64,000 nt of DNA from Streptomyces sp. NBC_00162. Lineage in GTDB: Bacteria > Actinomycetota > Actinomycetes > Streptomycetales > Streptomycetaceae. The stretch's first letter is position 1; the number at the start of each line of letters is the position of its first letter. This document shows positions 32,618 to 40,506 of the stretch, piece after piece. Location of the stretch: assembly GCF_024611995.1 (NCBI RefSeq), contig NZ_CP102509.1, positions 8,571,150-8,635,149 of the forward strand, written 5' to 3'. The notes beneath the pieces are model-generated. The model had not been told where the DNA came from. It made no database searches and was given only the letters and a program-made list of their open reading frames with translations. A program made the translations under genes and the position numbers.

Positions 32618-32916
32618 CGTCTGCTCCTGCGGTGCCGGCACGGGCGAGACCTCTCACCACGGTTCAAGGCGCACACTTACCCACCGGATGGTCCCAGCAG
32701 CCGCGGGCGCGCACGGCGAAACCATGGAGAACCCCGGCAACAGCGAGCGCCAGCGCTCCAACCACGCGATCATCTTCTTCGCGGCGCCAGGACCGTCTGC
32801 CGGGCGCCGATGCACTTGACGTGCTGTGGCCATCAGAGGATGTTCTTCTGCCCTGGCCGGTGAGGTGTGGGAGGGGTCGGACCGCTCGGGGTGGATCCGC
32901 CCCCGGGAATGTGGGA

Positions 32917-33192
32917 TCAGGTGTGCAGGAGGCTGTTGGTGCCGTCGTGTCCGTCGGCGTGATCCTCGTCGAACCAGTAGTCACCCGCCGCCAGGTAGCG
33001 GAAGGAGTGCACGCTCTTGCCCGGCAGGCCGACGGTGACGGCTCGGGTGCCGTCATTGCGGGGCTCCAGGGTATGGGCGCCGGGCTTCCACTCGTTGAAG
33101 TCACCGACCACGCTCACCTGGCCGGGCGGGATGTCGGCGGGCAGGACGAAGGTGACCTGAGCACGGTCCTTGAGCAGCTTGCGTTCGAGCAT
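32917..33192 (-). CDS. Isoamylase early-set (CBM48-like) domain protein
   Basis: A 91-residue stand-alone domain: KDRAQVTFVLPADIPPGQVS, VVGDFNEWKPGAHTLEP, then VHSFRYLAAGDYWFDEDHAD. The VVGDFNxW and FRYL(A)xGxYWFDD-like motifs are those of the glycogen-branching/isoamylase N-terminal E-set domain. As a single domain it has no catalytic part and may bind glycans or partner proteins. Such small proteins are frequent in streptomycetes. Start ATG 33192. Confidence 0.8.
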   Translation of the reverse strand: MLERKLLKDRAQVTFVLPADIPPGQVSVVGDFNEWKPGAHTLEPRNDGTRAVTVGLPGKSVHSFRYLAAGDYWFDEDHADGHDGTNSLLHT

Positions 33193-33574
33193 GGCAGAGA
33201 GCTCCTGCAGACAGGGTGGCTGTTTCGGCTCATCCTGCGGCCCCGATCGCAGGCAGGCACCCGCACGCGGCCGCCCGGGGCAGCGGCTTCACCCGCCCGG
33301 CACTCCAACTATGTGGCGATGCCCTGCCTTCCGGCTCCGAGCGTCGGCAGGTGGGAGCCACCCGGCCGTCCCACCCGGTCCCAGAGCAAGGCCCCGGGAC
33401 AGGGGGTGTCCCGGGGCCGCCAGCCGCGGCACCGCAAGGGGGAGCGGTAGTGCATCTGACGCGACGATGTGGATAAACGATTCAGCAGCTGCCCGGTTAC
33501 GGCCGCATCCCACCCGCCCGCGCCATCGCGGTGCGGGAGGCCATGGCCGACAGCGGGGCTTGCCCAGGGTCGCC
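33193..33574. other. Gap without gene
   Basis: I see no supported gene between the CBM48-like gene and the EF-Tu remnant. Open frames are long but of non-coding composition. Confidence 0.4.
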
Positions 33575-33688
33575 TTACTGGGTGTCGCGCAGTCCCACGA
33601 TTTCGACCTCTTCCTGAATCCTCACGATGCCCCTCTCCACCCGGCCGACGACACTCCTGGGGGCAAAGGGAGTAATTGTCAAATCCTG
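33575..33688 (-). pseudogene. EF-Tu domain II fragment
   Basis: The minus-strand frame reads LTITPFAPRSVVGRVERGIV, RIQEEVEIVGLRDTQ and a stop. VGRVERGIV...EEVEIVGL is the highly conserved start of EF-Tu domain II, in which V-T-G-R-V-E-R-G is near invariant. Only ~36 residues remain, with no GTPase domain around it. It is a relic of an additional tuf gene or of a misplaced segment. Confidence 0.55.
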
Positions 33689-33782
33689 TGGATGCGGTCG
33701 TGGCCGCTGGATGAGCGGGTCGAGGGTTCTTGCCCCGTCCTGGGGTGGCGGTGGGGGCGGTCGGGCATGCGAGGGTGTGGTC

Positions 33783-34295
33783 ATGTTGATCGTGATGGCG
33801 GGGCTGCCTGGTGCGGGGAAGAGCTCGGTCGCCGAGGCGTTGGGGCGGGAGTTGGCCGCTCCGGTCGTGTCGGTGGATCCGATCGAGGCGGCGATGTGGC
33901 GTGCGGGGGTGGCTCGCGGGCAGCCCACGGGCCTTGCGGCGTATGTCGTGGCCGAGGCCGTGGCCGACGGTGTGCTGGCCCTGGGCCAGACGGTGATCAT
34001 CGATGCGGTCAACGCGGTGGAGGAGGCGCGGGAGCAGTGGCGGTTGCTGGCGGCTCGTCATGACGTGCCGGTGGTGTTCATCGAGGTGGTGTGTTCGGAT
34101 GCGGCGGTGCATCGCGGGCGGCTTGAGGGCCGGTCCCGGGGTATCGAGGGCTTCCATGAGCCGGCGTGGGAGGCGGTGGAGCGGCGACGGGAGGAGTTCG
34201 TACCGTGGTCGGATGACCGGTTGGTGCTGGACAGTGTGATCGACCTGCCGTCGAACGTCGCGGCGGCCCTGGGGTTCCTGGCCGCGGCGTCCTGA
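33783..34295 (+). CDS. P-loop kinase-like ATP-binding protein
   Basis: A 170-residue protein from ATG 33783. The Walker A is MAGLPGAGKSSVAEALGREL (residues 5-24); VSVDPIEAAMWRAGVARGQP fits a nucleotide-kinase fold, TVIIDAVNAVEEAREQWR the Walker B/Lid side, and VFIEVVCSDAAVHRGRLEGR the arginine-rich lid. It resembles small AAA_33/zeta-toxin-like kinases that phosphorylate small molecules or sugars; the substrate is unknown. No antitoxin gene adjoins it. Its TGA stop (34293-34295) lies at the border of the IS256-family element, so the original 3' end may have been affected. Confidence 0.72.
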   Translation: MLIVMAGLPGAGKSSVAEALGRELAAPVVSVDPIEAAMWRAGVARGQPTGLAAYVVAEAVADGVLALGQTVIIDAVNAVEEAREQWRLLAARHDVPVVFIEVVCSDAAVHRGRLEGRSRGIEGFHEPAWEAVERRREEFVPWSDDRLVLDSVIDLPSNVAAALGFLAAAS

Positions 34296-35581
34296 TTCCT
34301 GAGTGACCGCCGGTCGTGGGGTTCCTCAGGCGGCGGCGGACTGTTTTCGCGTTCAACCAGGACGCCGTTCTCAAACCGGGCGCCAGCGCGGACCAGCGCG
34401 ACCAGATGAGCGCCGGTGACCGCGCGCCAGCGGGTCTGGGCGGACTCGACGAGTTTGAACACCATCGCGAGGGCAGCGGCAGAGCTGCCGGCGCCGCGGG
34501 TGACCTTGGTCCGGAGTTTCACCGTGGAGAAGGTCGACTCGATCGGGTTCGTGGTGCGCAGGTGGATCCAGTGTTCGGCGGGGAAGTCGTAGAACGCCAG
34601 CAGCTCGTCGACCTCGCCGGTGATCTTCTTCGCCGCCTTGGGCCACTTCGCGCCGTATGTCTTCTCGAACGCGGTGACTGCCTTCTCGGCGTGCGCACGG
34701 TCCTCGGCGTAGTAGATCTCCTGCAGGGCCTTCTTCGCGCCGGGCTGCGCGGACTTCGGCAGCGCGTTCATCACGTTCCGGGTCTTGTGAACCCAGCACC
34801 TCTGGTGCCGGGTGGCGGGGAACACCTCCGCTAGGGCCCTCCACAATCCCATCGCTCCGTCGCCGACAACGAGCATCGGGTTGCGCATCCCGCGCCGGCG
34901 GCAGTCCCGCAGCAGATCCGCCCACGACTCGGTGGACTCGCGCAGGCCCTCTGCGATCGCGATCAGTTCCTTGGTCCCGTCGACACGGACACCCATCAGG
35001 ACCAGGAGGCATGAGTGTGTCTGAGAGAGACGGATCTTGGGGTGGACTCCGTCGGCCCAGACGTAGACGTAGTCGGATTCGGCCAGGTCACGGGCGTGGA
35101 ACGCGGCATGCTCAACGGTCCACTGCTTCGTCAGCCGGGTCACCGTGGCCGGTGACAGCCCGGCCGGGGAGCCCAGGAACTGCTCCATCGCGGGCACGAA
35201 GTCGCCCGAGGACAGGCCGTGGAGATAGAGCAATGGCAGCACCTCGCTGATCTTCGGGGATTTGCGGCACCTCGGCGCCAGGATCTTCGAAGAGAACCGC
35301 ATCCGTTCGCCGGATGCCTCGTCGACGCGCTTGTCGTTGACCCGCGGGGCCGCGACCTCGACGGGCCCGGCGGCCGTGGTCACCGTTCTGGGACGGTGCC
35401 GCCCGTTGCGGACCACCAGCCGGCGGCCGGCCTCGTCGCGCTGACCGGCGAGCTCGGCTATGTACTGGTCCACCTCCGCCTCCAGGGCCGCGGCCAGCAT
35501 CCGCCGGGCGCCCTCCCGGACGATCTCGTCGATCAGGGAACCGGTCTCGGTGGTGCCGTCTTCGTTGACTACGCTGAGCAC
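34058..35581 (-). CDS. IS256-family transposase lacking its own stop codon
   Basis: The 507-residue frame begins at 35581. Residues 1-428 are a normal-length IS256 transposase: VYVWADGVHPKIRL (first Asp), MLVVGDGAMGLWRALAEVF (second Asp), C-W-V-H-K-T and TTNPIESTFSTVKLRT (Glu). The IS end comes after about residue 428. Because no stop lies inside the element, the frame continues ~80 residues antisense through the P-loop kinase gene to 34058. Normal IS256 proteins end with their own stop, so the tail is not part of the family. The transposase core looks complete. Confidence 0.82.
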   Translation of the reverse strand: MLSVVNEDGTTETGSLIDEIVREGARRMLAAALEAEVDQYIAELAGQRDEAGRRLVVRNGRHRPRTVTTAAGPVEVAAPRVNDKRVDEASGERMRFSSKILAPRCRKSPKISEVLPLLYLHGLSSGDFVPAMEQFLGSPAGLSPATVTRLTKQWTVEHAAFHARDLAESDYVYVWADGVHPKIRLSQTHSCLLVLMGVRVDGTKELIAIAEGLRESTESWADLLRDCRRRGMRNPMLVVGDGAMGLWRALAEVFPATRHQRCWVHKTRNVMNALPKSAQPGAKKALQEIYYAEDRAHAEKAVTAFEKTYGAKWPKAAKKITGEVDELLAFYDFPAEHWIHLRTTNPIESTFSTVKLRTKVTRGAGSSAAALAMVFKLVESAQTRWRAVTGAHLVALVRAGARFENGVLVERENSPPPPEEPHDRRSLRNQDAAARNPRAAATFDGRSITLSSTNRSSDHGTNSSRRRSTASHAGSWKPSIPRDRPSSRPRCTAASEHTTSMNTTGTS

Positions 35582-35650
35582 GGGCGTGCCTTCCCGACCC
35601 GCGTTCGCAGCGCGGGCCTACTCGATGACCATCAATCGATCACTCGGGAA
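34296..35650 (-). mobile_element. IS256-family insertion sequence
   Basis: The left end TTCCTGAGTGACCG (34296 on) and the right end read from the other strand TTCCCGAGTGATCG (from 35650) form the terminal repeats. Length ~1355 bp, typical of IS256. No clear 8-9 bp target duplication is visible. Confidence 0.7.
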
Positions 35651-35689
35651 GGTACGCCCGCCGCGTTCCACGAGGCACCCCGCCCGAAG

Positions 35690-35846
35690 CCGATCCACAG
35701 GTCTTGAGCATTGCTCCCGACTCCAGCGCGAGAGCCACTGTGCGCCGGCCCACCGAGTACTTCAACGCCAGCGCACGACTGGACAGACCCGCCTCCCGCG
35801 CATCACGACGGATGGCGGCATACAACTCGACCTTGGAGCCGGGCAC
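35690..35846 (-). pseudogene. N-terminal fragment of IS21-family IstA
   Basis: From GTG 35846: PGSKVELYAAIRRDAREAGL, SSRALALKYSVGRRTVALAL. The KVELYAAIRRD...KYxVGRRTV motif is the N-terminal HTH of IS21-type transposases. It breaks off after ~45 residues, near the IS256 right end. A relic. Confidence 0.6.
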
Positions 35847-36146
35847 TGAAGTCCCCTCACGCTCGCTAGCACCCCGATGCTCCCACGACCAGCCCTCCAC
35901 TGGAGCCAAATCCCATCAACACGAACTCCACCGCGCGGTGGAGTCAGAACTCACCTTCCGACTGGAGTCACTTGTCGTCTATAGAGCCAGGTGGGGCACC
36001 ACGGGTGTTCGGCCTGTTGGACGACTCTCAGCATGAGCAGCAGCGGCTTGGCGACACTCACGATGGCGATGTACCGGGGAGGTCGTTGGTGCTTGAGAAG
36101 TGCTTGGTGCGCGACGACAGAGTGCACACGAAGAACGACGCGCGAT
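35847..36146. other. Gap, possible decayed remnant
   Basis: Coding traces on the minus strand at 35990-36160 (RYIAIVSVAKPLLLMLRVVQ) have no start and no confident family. Nothing else supported. Confidence 0.35.
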
Positions 36147-36644
36147 CTATGCTTCGGGCGGGGTCCATCGCTTGATGATGTGGGGCTGAGAGTGCGGTGC
36201 CGGCCATGCCTGGATCCGGATCTCCTCCATGTCTTCCGGCTCGTCCTCGCAGTCGAGGTCGGGGAAGGCCGCGGCTTCGAGATTCCGCCGAGACGTCCGG
36301 ATGCGGGTCCATCCGGCGGGCATGTCGAAGCGTGCTGCATCGGGGACGTATTCGGTGCAGCCCAGCACGACCAGTCGTCCCGAGGCCAGGTTGAGACTTG
36401 CCTCGACGACGTGGTCGAAGTCGCAGCTGTCATCGTCCGGCTGGCCCGGGAGGAGGCCGACGGTGACGTCGACGGTGACGTTGACAGCCGTGCCGATGGC
36501 CAGGGCGTGTTCGGCGACGCCGAGCCCGTCCAGGACGGCCTGTTCGGTCCACACGTCACCGATGCCGGTCTCGGTTGCCTCGGAGTCGTCGTCCAGGACG
36601 TGGATCTGGAAGTAGTCCGCGAAGAGCTCAAGGTTTGTCGCCAC
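36147..36644 (-). CDS. Hypothetical acidic beta-rich protein
   Basis: A 165-residue soluble acidic protein from GTG 36644: ATNLELFADYFQIHVLDDDS, WTEQAVLDGLGVAEHALAIG, NVTVDVTVGLLPGQPDDDS, then RTSRRNLEAAAFPDLDCEDE. Good third-position GC; upstream in-frame sequence is low-complexity and not coding. Small acidic proteins of this type are often immunity- or effector-associated, but no toxin gene is adjacent and I do not assign one. Ribosome binding site weak. Confidence 0.6.
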   Translation of the reverse strand: MATNLELFADYFQIHVLDDDSEATETGIGDVWTEQAVLDGLGVAEHALAIGTAVNVTVDVTVGLLPGQPDDDSCDFDHVVEASLNLASGRLVVLGCTEYVPDAARFDMPAGWTRIRTSRRNLEAAAFPDLDCEDEPEDMEEIRIQAWPAPHSQPHIIKRWTPPEA

Positions 36645-36992
36645 GGAGGCATCATCCCTGCTGCCCGGGAACGGCAGCACGGCGGGGTGAGGCTGTCTTC
36701 GACGAGGCCGCTGACCGGGTGATCTGAACATGAATGCTGGCCCGTCTGGAGAGGTTCCGGCTGATTGCTGCAGGTCAGGCGGAGGTTCTGTTGCTGATCG
36801 TGGACTCGGACTCGGACTCGGACTCGGCGCCGGGCCACTAGTTGATGCTACGAGGACGGTCACAACCAGATGCAGGCCCATGCCTGGCCGGCAGTGTGTG
36901 GGCCCGCCTATTGACGCCAGGTCACAGGGGCGGCCTGATACGCACGTGACCCCCGAATGGTTATCGGGGGCCACGATTTGCTGTGGTTTGTG

Positions 36993-39900
36993 CTAGAAGA
37001 TTCCGGTGCTCGTGGTGCTCCAGTTGGTGTCGCCGACCTTGAGGGGTGTCCTGTAGCCGGTCAGGGTGCCGGGGTAGAAGAGGAGGCAGCCGGTTGGGCA
37101 GGTGGTGGTTTTGGTCGTGCCGGTGCCGTCGTCGTAGGTGACGGTGTGGTTGGGGTCGGCTGGGGTGGTGGCCCACAGGTCAGCGAGGTCGTCACCGGTC
37201 TTGGGCTGGAACTCGCGGTAGGAGATGGTGGTGCCTTCGTCGTTGACGCTCTTGTTGACGACGGTGCCTTGGGCGTTGCCGTTTGAGGTGATCAGGGGGC
37301 GGGTGGTGGTCTGCCAGCCGCCGTTGCCGAAGGCGGTGCGTGCGCCGAGGCTGAATTTGCCGTCTGTGATTTTGCCGGGGTAGAGGTAGGCGATTCCGTC
37401 GGCTTTGTTGCGGGCGAGGATGTCCTGGATCCCGTCGCGGTTCTGGTCGCTGGCGGCGAGGATGGTGTAGTCCTTCCACAGCGTGCCGGTGCTGACGTAG
37501 TTGGCCTGCTGCACGTCGAAGGGCTCGTTCTGGTCGGCGCCTCCACCGGCTATGGTGCGGCCGGAGTAGATGCGCAGGCGCGAGTCGGTGCAGGCGTCGT
37601 CGACGCATACGCGGACGACGAGGTCGTTGCCGTTGGCGAAGCCGGTGTCGGCGCGTTGGTCTATGTCTCCGGGCATGACGATCTGCAGTATGCGGTTCCA
37701 GCCTTGGGTGCCGAGGTCGGAGGGCGGTGCGATTGTCTGGCGGGTCCAGTACATGGGGCCGCCTCTGCCGGTGCCGGGGTAGAGGTAGAGCTTGCCGTCG
37801 GGGAGGCGCACGAGGGAGTCTTCGTAGCCGTCGGGTGCCGCGGTGGGGCTGGTGAGGTTGGTGAAGTCTCCGCCGTGGGCGATGAGCGCCCCCGCCCAGC
37901 CCTTGAAGCCGACGGTGTAGGGGGTGAGCTTGCCGGTGCCGTCGCCGGCGTGGAATCGGAGTTCGGCGTTGGTGTCGGTGCTGGTGGCGTACATGTCGGT
38001 GTAGCCATCGCCGTTGAGGTCGCCGAGGAGGTCATGGGTGGCGGGTTTGGTCAGTGGGCTTTGGCCTGGGGCGTAGACGAAGGCAGCGGGGGAGGTTTTG
38101 ATCACGGTGCTGTCGGCGTCGCCGTCGACTGGTGAGTGGTTGCCCGCTGTGTCGTAGGCGAGGACGTGGAGCTTGCTCTGGGGGCGGCCGGTGGGGACGA
38201 TTTCGACGATCGTCTCGGTGGCTCCTGCGGCGAGGGGGACCCAGGCGTCTGTGCAACCGCTGCTCGAGACCGACACCGGGCGGTCGAGGGCCCAGCAGAA
38301 GCCGGCCAGATCGGTGGCCGCGTTCTTGAGTTTCAGGCGGAGCTTGGTACGGGCCTGATGGACGGTCAGCGCGCTGCCGTCTTCTTTGGTGACGGTGACG
38401 GGACTGGTGGGCCCGGTCTTGTCGACGGTGAAGGCGCAGTCGGCTGTGTAGGGGCTGTCGGGCCCTTCGCCGTCCTTTGCGCGGACCTTCCATTTGTAGG
38501 CGCCGGTGGGGAGATTGCCGGCGAGGACTGTGGCGGTGGCGGTGCCGCCGCTGGCCACGTTGGTGACGTAGGAGACGGGTACGGAGGCGCCTGCGGCGGT
38601 GGTGACGACGAATTCGGGATTGACGGTGCCGCCGTCCTTGTCGAGGAGAGTGGCTGTCAGGGCCAGGCCGCTGTTGCCGATAGTGGCCCCGCAGGGCACC
38701 GGCTTGTTGCCCTCGCCTGAGGGGGACCAGCTGCCTTCGTAGGCTCCGCTGGCGGTGACCTCGGGCGGGAAGTTGTAGGTGACCTCCAGGACGGGGTTGT
38801 TCCGCAGACGCTTGAAGCTGTTGACGTTGCCGAGGTATGAGTTGGGGACGCGCAGGCCGAAGACGAGCGGGTCCCAGCCCTCCTGGACGTAGGAGGTCAG
38901 GGCTGCGGACTTGAAGTCGTAACCCTCCACGCCCGGGCAGTAGGTCGGGTGGCCGTGAGCGAAATTGCCCTGGGCGAGTTTGTAGCCCCAGTAGTTGTTG
39001 CGGGTGTTCCAGGTCGGGGTGGTGGTGATGTCCTGGGAGGTCCACAGCTCGGTGGGGCCGGCCGCAGAGGCGTCGCAGCCCCAGGAGTGGGTCTGCTCGA
39101 CGGCGAAAGTGGCGTCGAGGATGGTGGCGCCTTTGAGGCCGTTGGTGTTCATGGCGAAGAACGACTGGGTGTCGCCGGTGCCGTTGAACCCCACGCGTGG
39201 CTCGTCCCAGGGGTTTCCGGACTGCCAGCCGGAGCCCCAGGGGTAGTCCGCGCTCGGGGTGTCTGAGTACACCACGGCCCACTTCTCGGTGTAGCCGCCG
39301 GTGAAGATGGGGTCGATGACCAGCGGGAACTGTGTCGCCGAGGACAGCAGAGCGGGGTCGGGGGTCAGCGTGAGGGTATTGCCTGTGACGTCCGCGCCTA
39401 CGGGGGCCTGCTGCGGGTCCGGCGCCGTCTCCTCGGCGACGGCGGCGCTGGAGAACATCGCCGAGGAGAGGGCGGTTTTTGCCGCCGGGCCGGCCGGGTC
39501 GCTGGTGGCTGGCTGCTCCCACATCTTGGGGGTGGGTGCGCTGAAGACGATGTTGCCGGCGGCGTCCTTGGCGAGGAGCCGGTCGCTGTGGTCTTCGTCG
39601 AGTGTCACGCCTTCGGAGGTGACGGCGAGTTTGATCGTCTTCAGGGCCGGGTTGGCGGCGGCCTCGGGGGTGGTGACGAGGAGGTGCTGGGCGAAGCCGT
39701 TGACCTCGGCGATCAGCTTGAGGTCGACGCCGGGCAGCACTGACTTGTAGAGCGCGGTGTTCCCTCCCAACACCGGCTCCGGGAGCGTGCCCGGCCATGA
39801 CAGGGCCAGCTTCTTGCCGCCGCGGTCCATCGAGACCAGCGGGCCGTCTCCACCCTGGGAGAAGGCGATGCCGAAGGACGCGGTCGGGCCGAGTGTTCCG

Positions 39901-40253
39901 TCCTCCTGCTGGGTGAGCGTGGGGTCGGTCTTGCGCCACACGGATTTGTGGCGTGTCCAGATGGGCAGCGTGGACTGCCGCAAAGTCAGGTTTCCGTCGG
40001 GGTTCGCGTAGGTCTCGGAGTACTCGGTGCGGCGGTCGATGATCTCGACGCGCTGGCCCGAGGTCTTGGCGAGGCCGTAGGCCCTCACCTCCGATGCGGC
40101 TTGTGGCGTGCTGTCCGCCTCGGCGGCTGCCTGTTCGGTGGCTTTGGCGGTCTCGGGGGTGGTGATCACGCTCAGCGCGGTGAGCGGGAAGGCAAGGGCC
40201 AGAAGGGCGGCCAGCGGGCGGGTCAGGCCTGTGCCGGCTCTTCGGTGATTCAT
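36993..40253 (-). CDS. Large secreted FG-GAP/VCBS repeat protein
   Basis: A 1086-residue extracellular protein. Start ATG 40253, then NHRRAGTGLTRP, a signal-peptide core LAALLALAFPLTALSV and mature start after ~35-40 residues. The middle is beta-sandwich-like (DPTLTQQEDGTLGPTASFG; VPVSYVTNVASGGTATAT). The C-terminus has calcium-binding FG-GAP/VCBS units: DLNGDGYTDMYATS, SDQNRDGIQDILARN. Such proteins accompany RHS toxins in streptomycetes and are probably surface or secretion partners. It diverges from the RHS gene with ~250 bp between the starts, which must hold both promoters. An alternative ATG at 40283 adds 10 residues before the basic start. Confidence 0.8.
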   Translation of the reverse strand: MNHRRAGTGLTRPLAALLALAFPLTALSVITTPETAKATEQAAAEADSTPQAASEVRAYGLAKTSGQRVEIIDRRTEYSETYANPDGNLTLRQSTLPIWTRHKSVWRKTDPTLTQQEDGTLGPTASFGIAFSQGGDGPLVSMDRGGKKLALSWPGTLPEPVLGGNTALYKSVLPGVDLKLIAEVNGFAQHLLVTTPEAAANPALKTIKLAVTSEGVTLDEDHSDRLLAKDAAGNIVFSAPTPKMWEQPATSDPAGPAAKTALSSAMFSSAAVAEETAPDPQQAPVGADVTGNTLTLTPDPALLSSATQFPLVIDPIFTGGYTEKWAVVYSDTPSADYPWGSGWQSGNPWDEPRVGFNGTGDTQSFFAMNTNGLKGATILDATFAVEQTHSWGCDASAAGPTELWTSQDITTTPTWNTRNNYWGYKLAQGNFAHGHPTYCPGVEGYDFKSAALTSYVQEGWDPLVFGLRVPNSYLGNVNSFKRLRNNPVLEVTYNFPPEVTASGAYEGSWSPSGEGNKPVPCGATIGNSGLALTATLLDKDGGTVNPEFVVTTAAGASVPVSYVTNVASGGTATATVLAGNLPTGAYKWKVRAKDGEGPDSPYTADCAFTVDKTGPTSPVTVTKEDGSALTVHQARTKLRLKLKNAATDLAGFCWALDRPVSVSSSGCTDAWVPLAAGATETIVEIVPTGRPQSKLHVLAYDTAGNHSPVDGDADSTVIKTSPAAFVYAPGQSPLTKPATHDLLGDLNGDGYTDMYATSTDTNAELRFHAGDGTGKLTPYTVGFKGWAGALIAHGGDFTNLTSPTAAPDGYEDSLVRLPDGKLYLYPGTGRGGPMYWTRQTIAPPSDLGTQGWNRILQIVMPGDIDQRADTGFANGNDLVVRVCVDDACTDSRLRIYSGRTIAGGGADQNEPFDVQQANYVSTGTLWKDYTILAASDQNRDGIQDILARNKADGIAYLYPGKITDGKFSLGARTAFGNGGWQTTTRPLITSNGNAQGTVVNKSVNDEGTTISYREFQPKTGDDLADLWATTPADPNHTVTYDDGTGTTKTTTCPTGCLLFYPGTLTGYRTPLKVGDTNWSTTSTGIF

Positions 40254-40506
40254 GAGTTTTTGGTCTTTCTGAAAAAACGTCAAGGCTGTGAGTCAGCGCA
40301 GCGTAAGCGAAGGAATTCACATCCGCATAGACGGACTTGTCGGCACGCCATTTCCTGTCGGGGGCATGACATCCGGAATGATCGGTTTCAGGACGCTCGA
40401 TGACGTTTTTGCAGGTCAGATGTGTCGAAGTAGGGTCTTGCGCGAAGTGCCTGAGGGAGTGTTGGCTGCGATTTTATCTGTCTTTTATTCCCTTGGGGGG
40501 TTTGCT

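Noticed and set aside
33783..34295. Zeta-type toxin of a toxin-antitoxin pair
   Set aside because: The P-loop fold fits loosely, but no antitoxin gene is adjacent and key zeta-toxin residues could not be confirmed. A small-molecule kinase is equally likely.
34296..35650. IS256 and neighbouring IS21 fragment as one composite transposon
   Set aside because: The IS21 fragment is only ~45 codons of an N-terminus and has no partner on the other side. No paired IS ends bracket cargo.
38032..40320. 762-residue minus-strand frame over the FG-GAP gene
   Set aside because: Arg/Pro-rich composition typical of an out-of-frame translation. The FG-GAP frame has a signal peptide and calcium-binding repeats.
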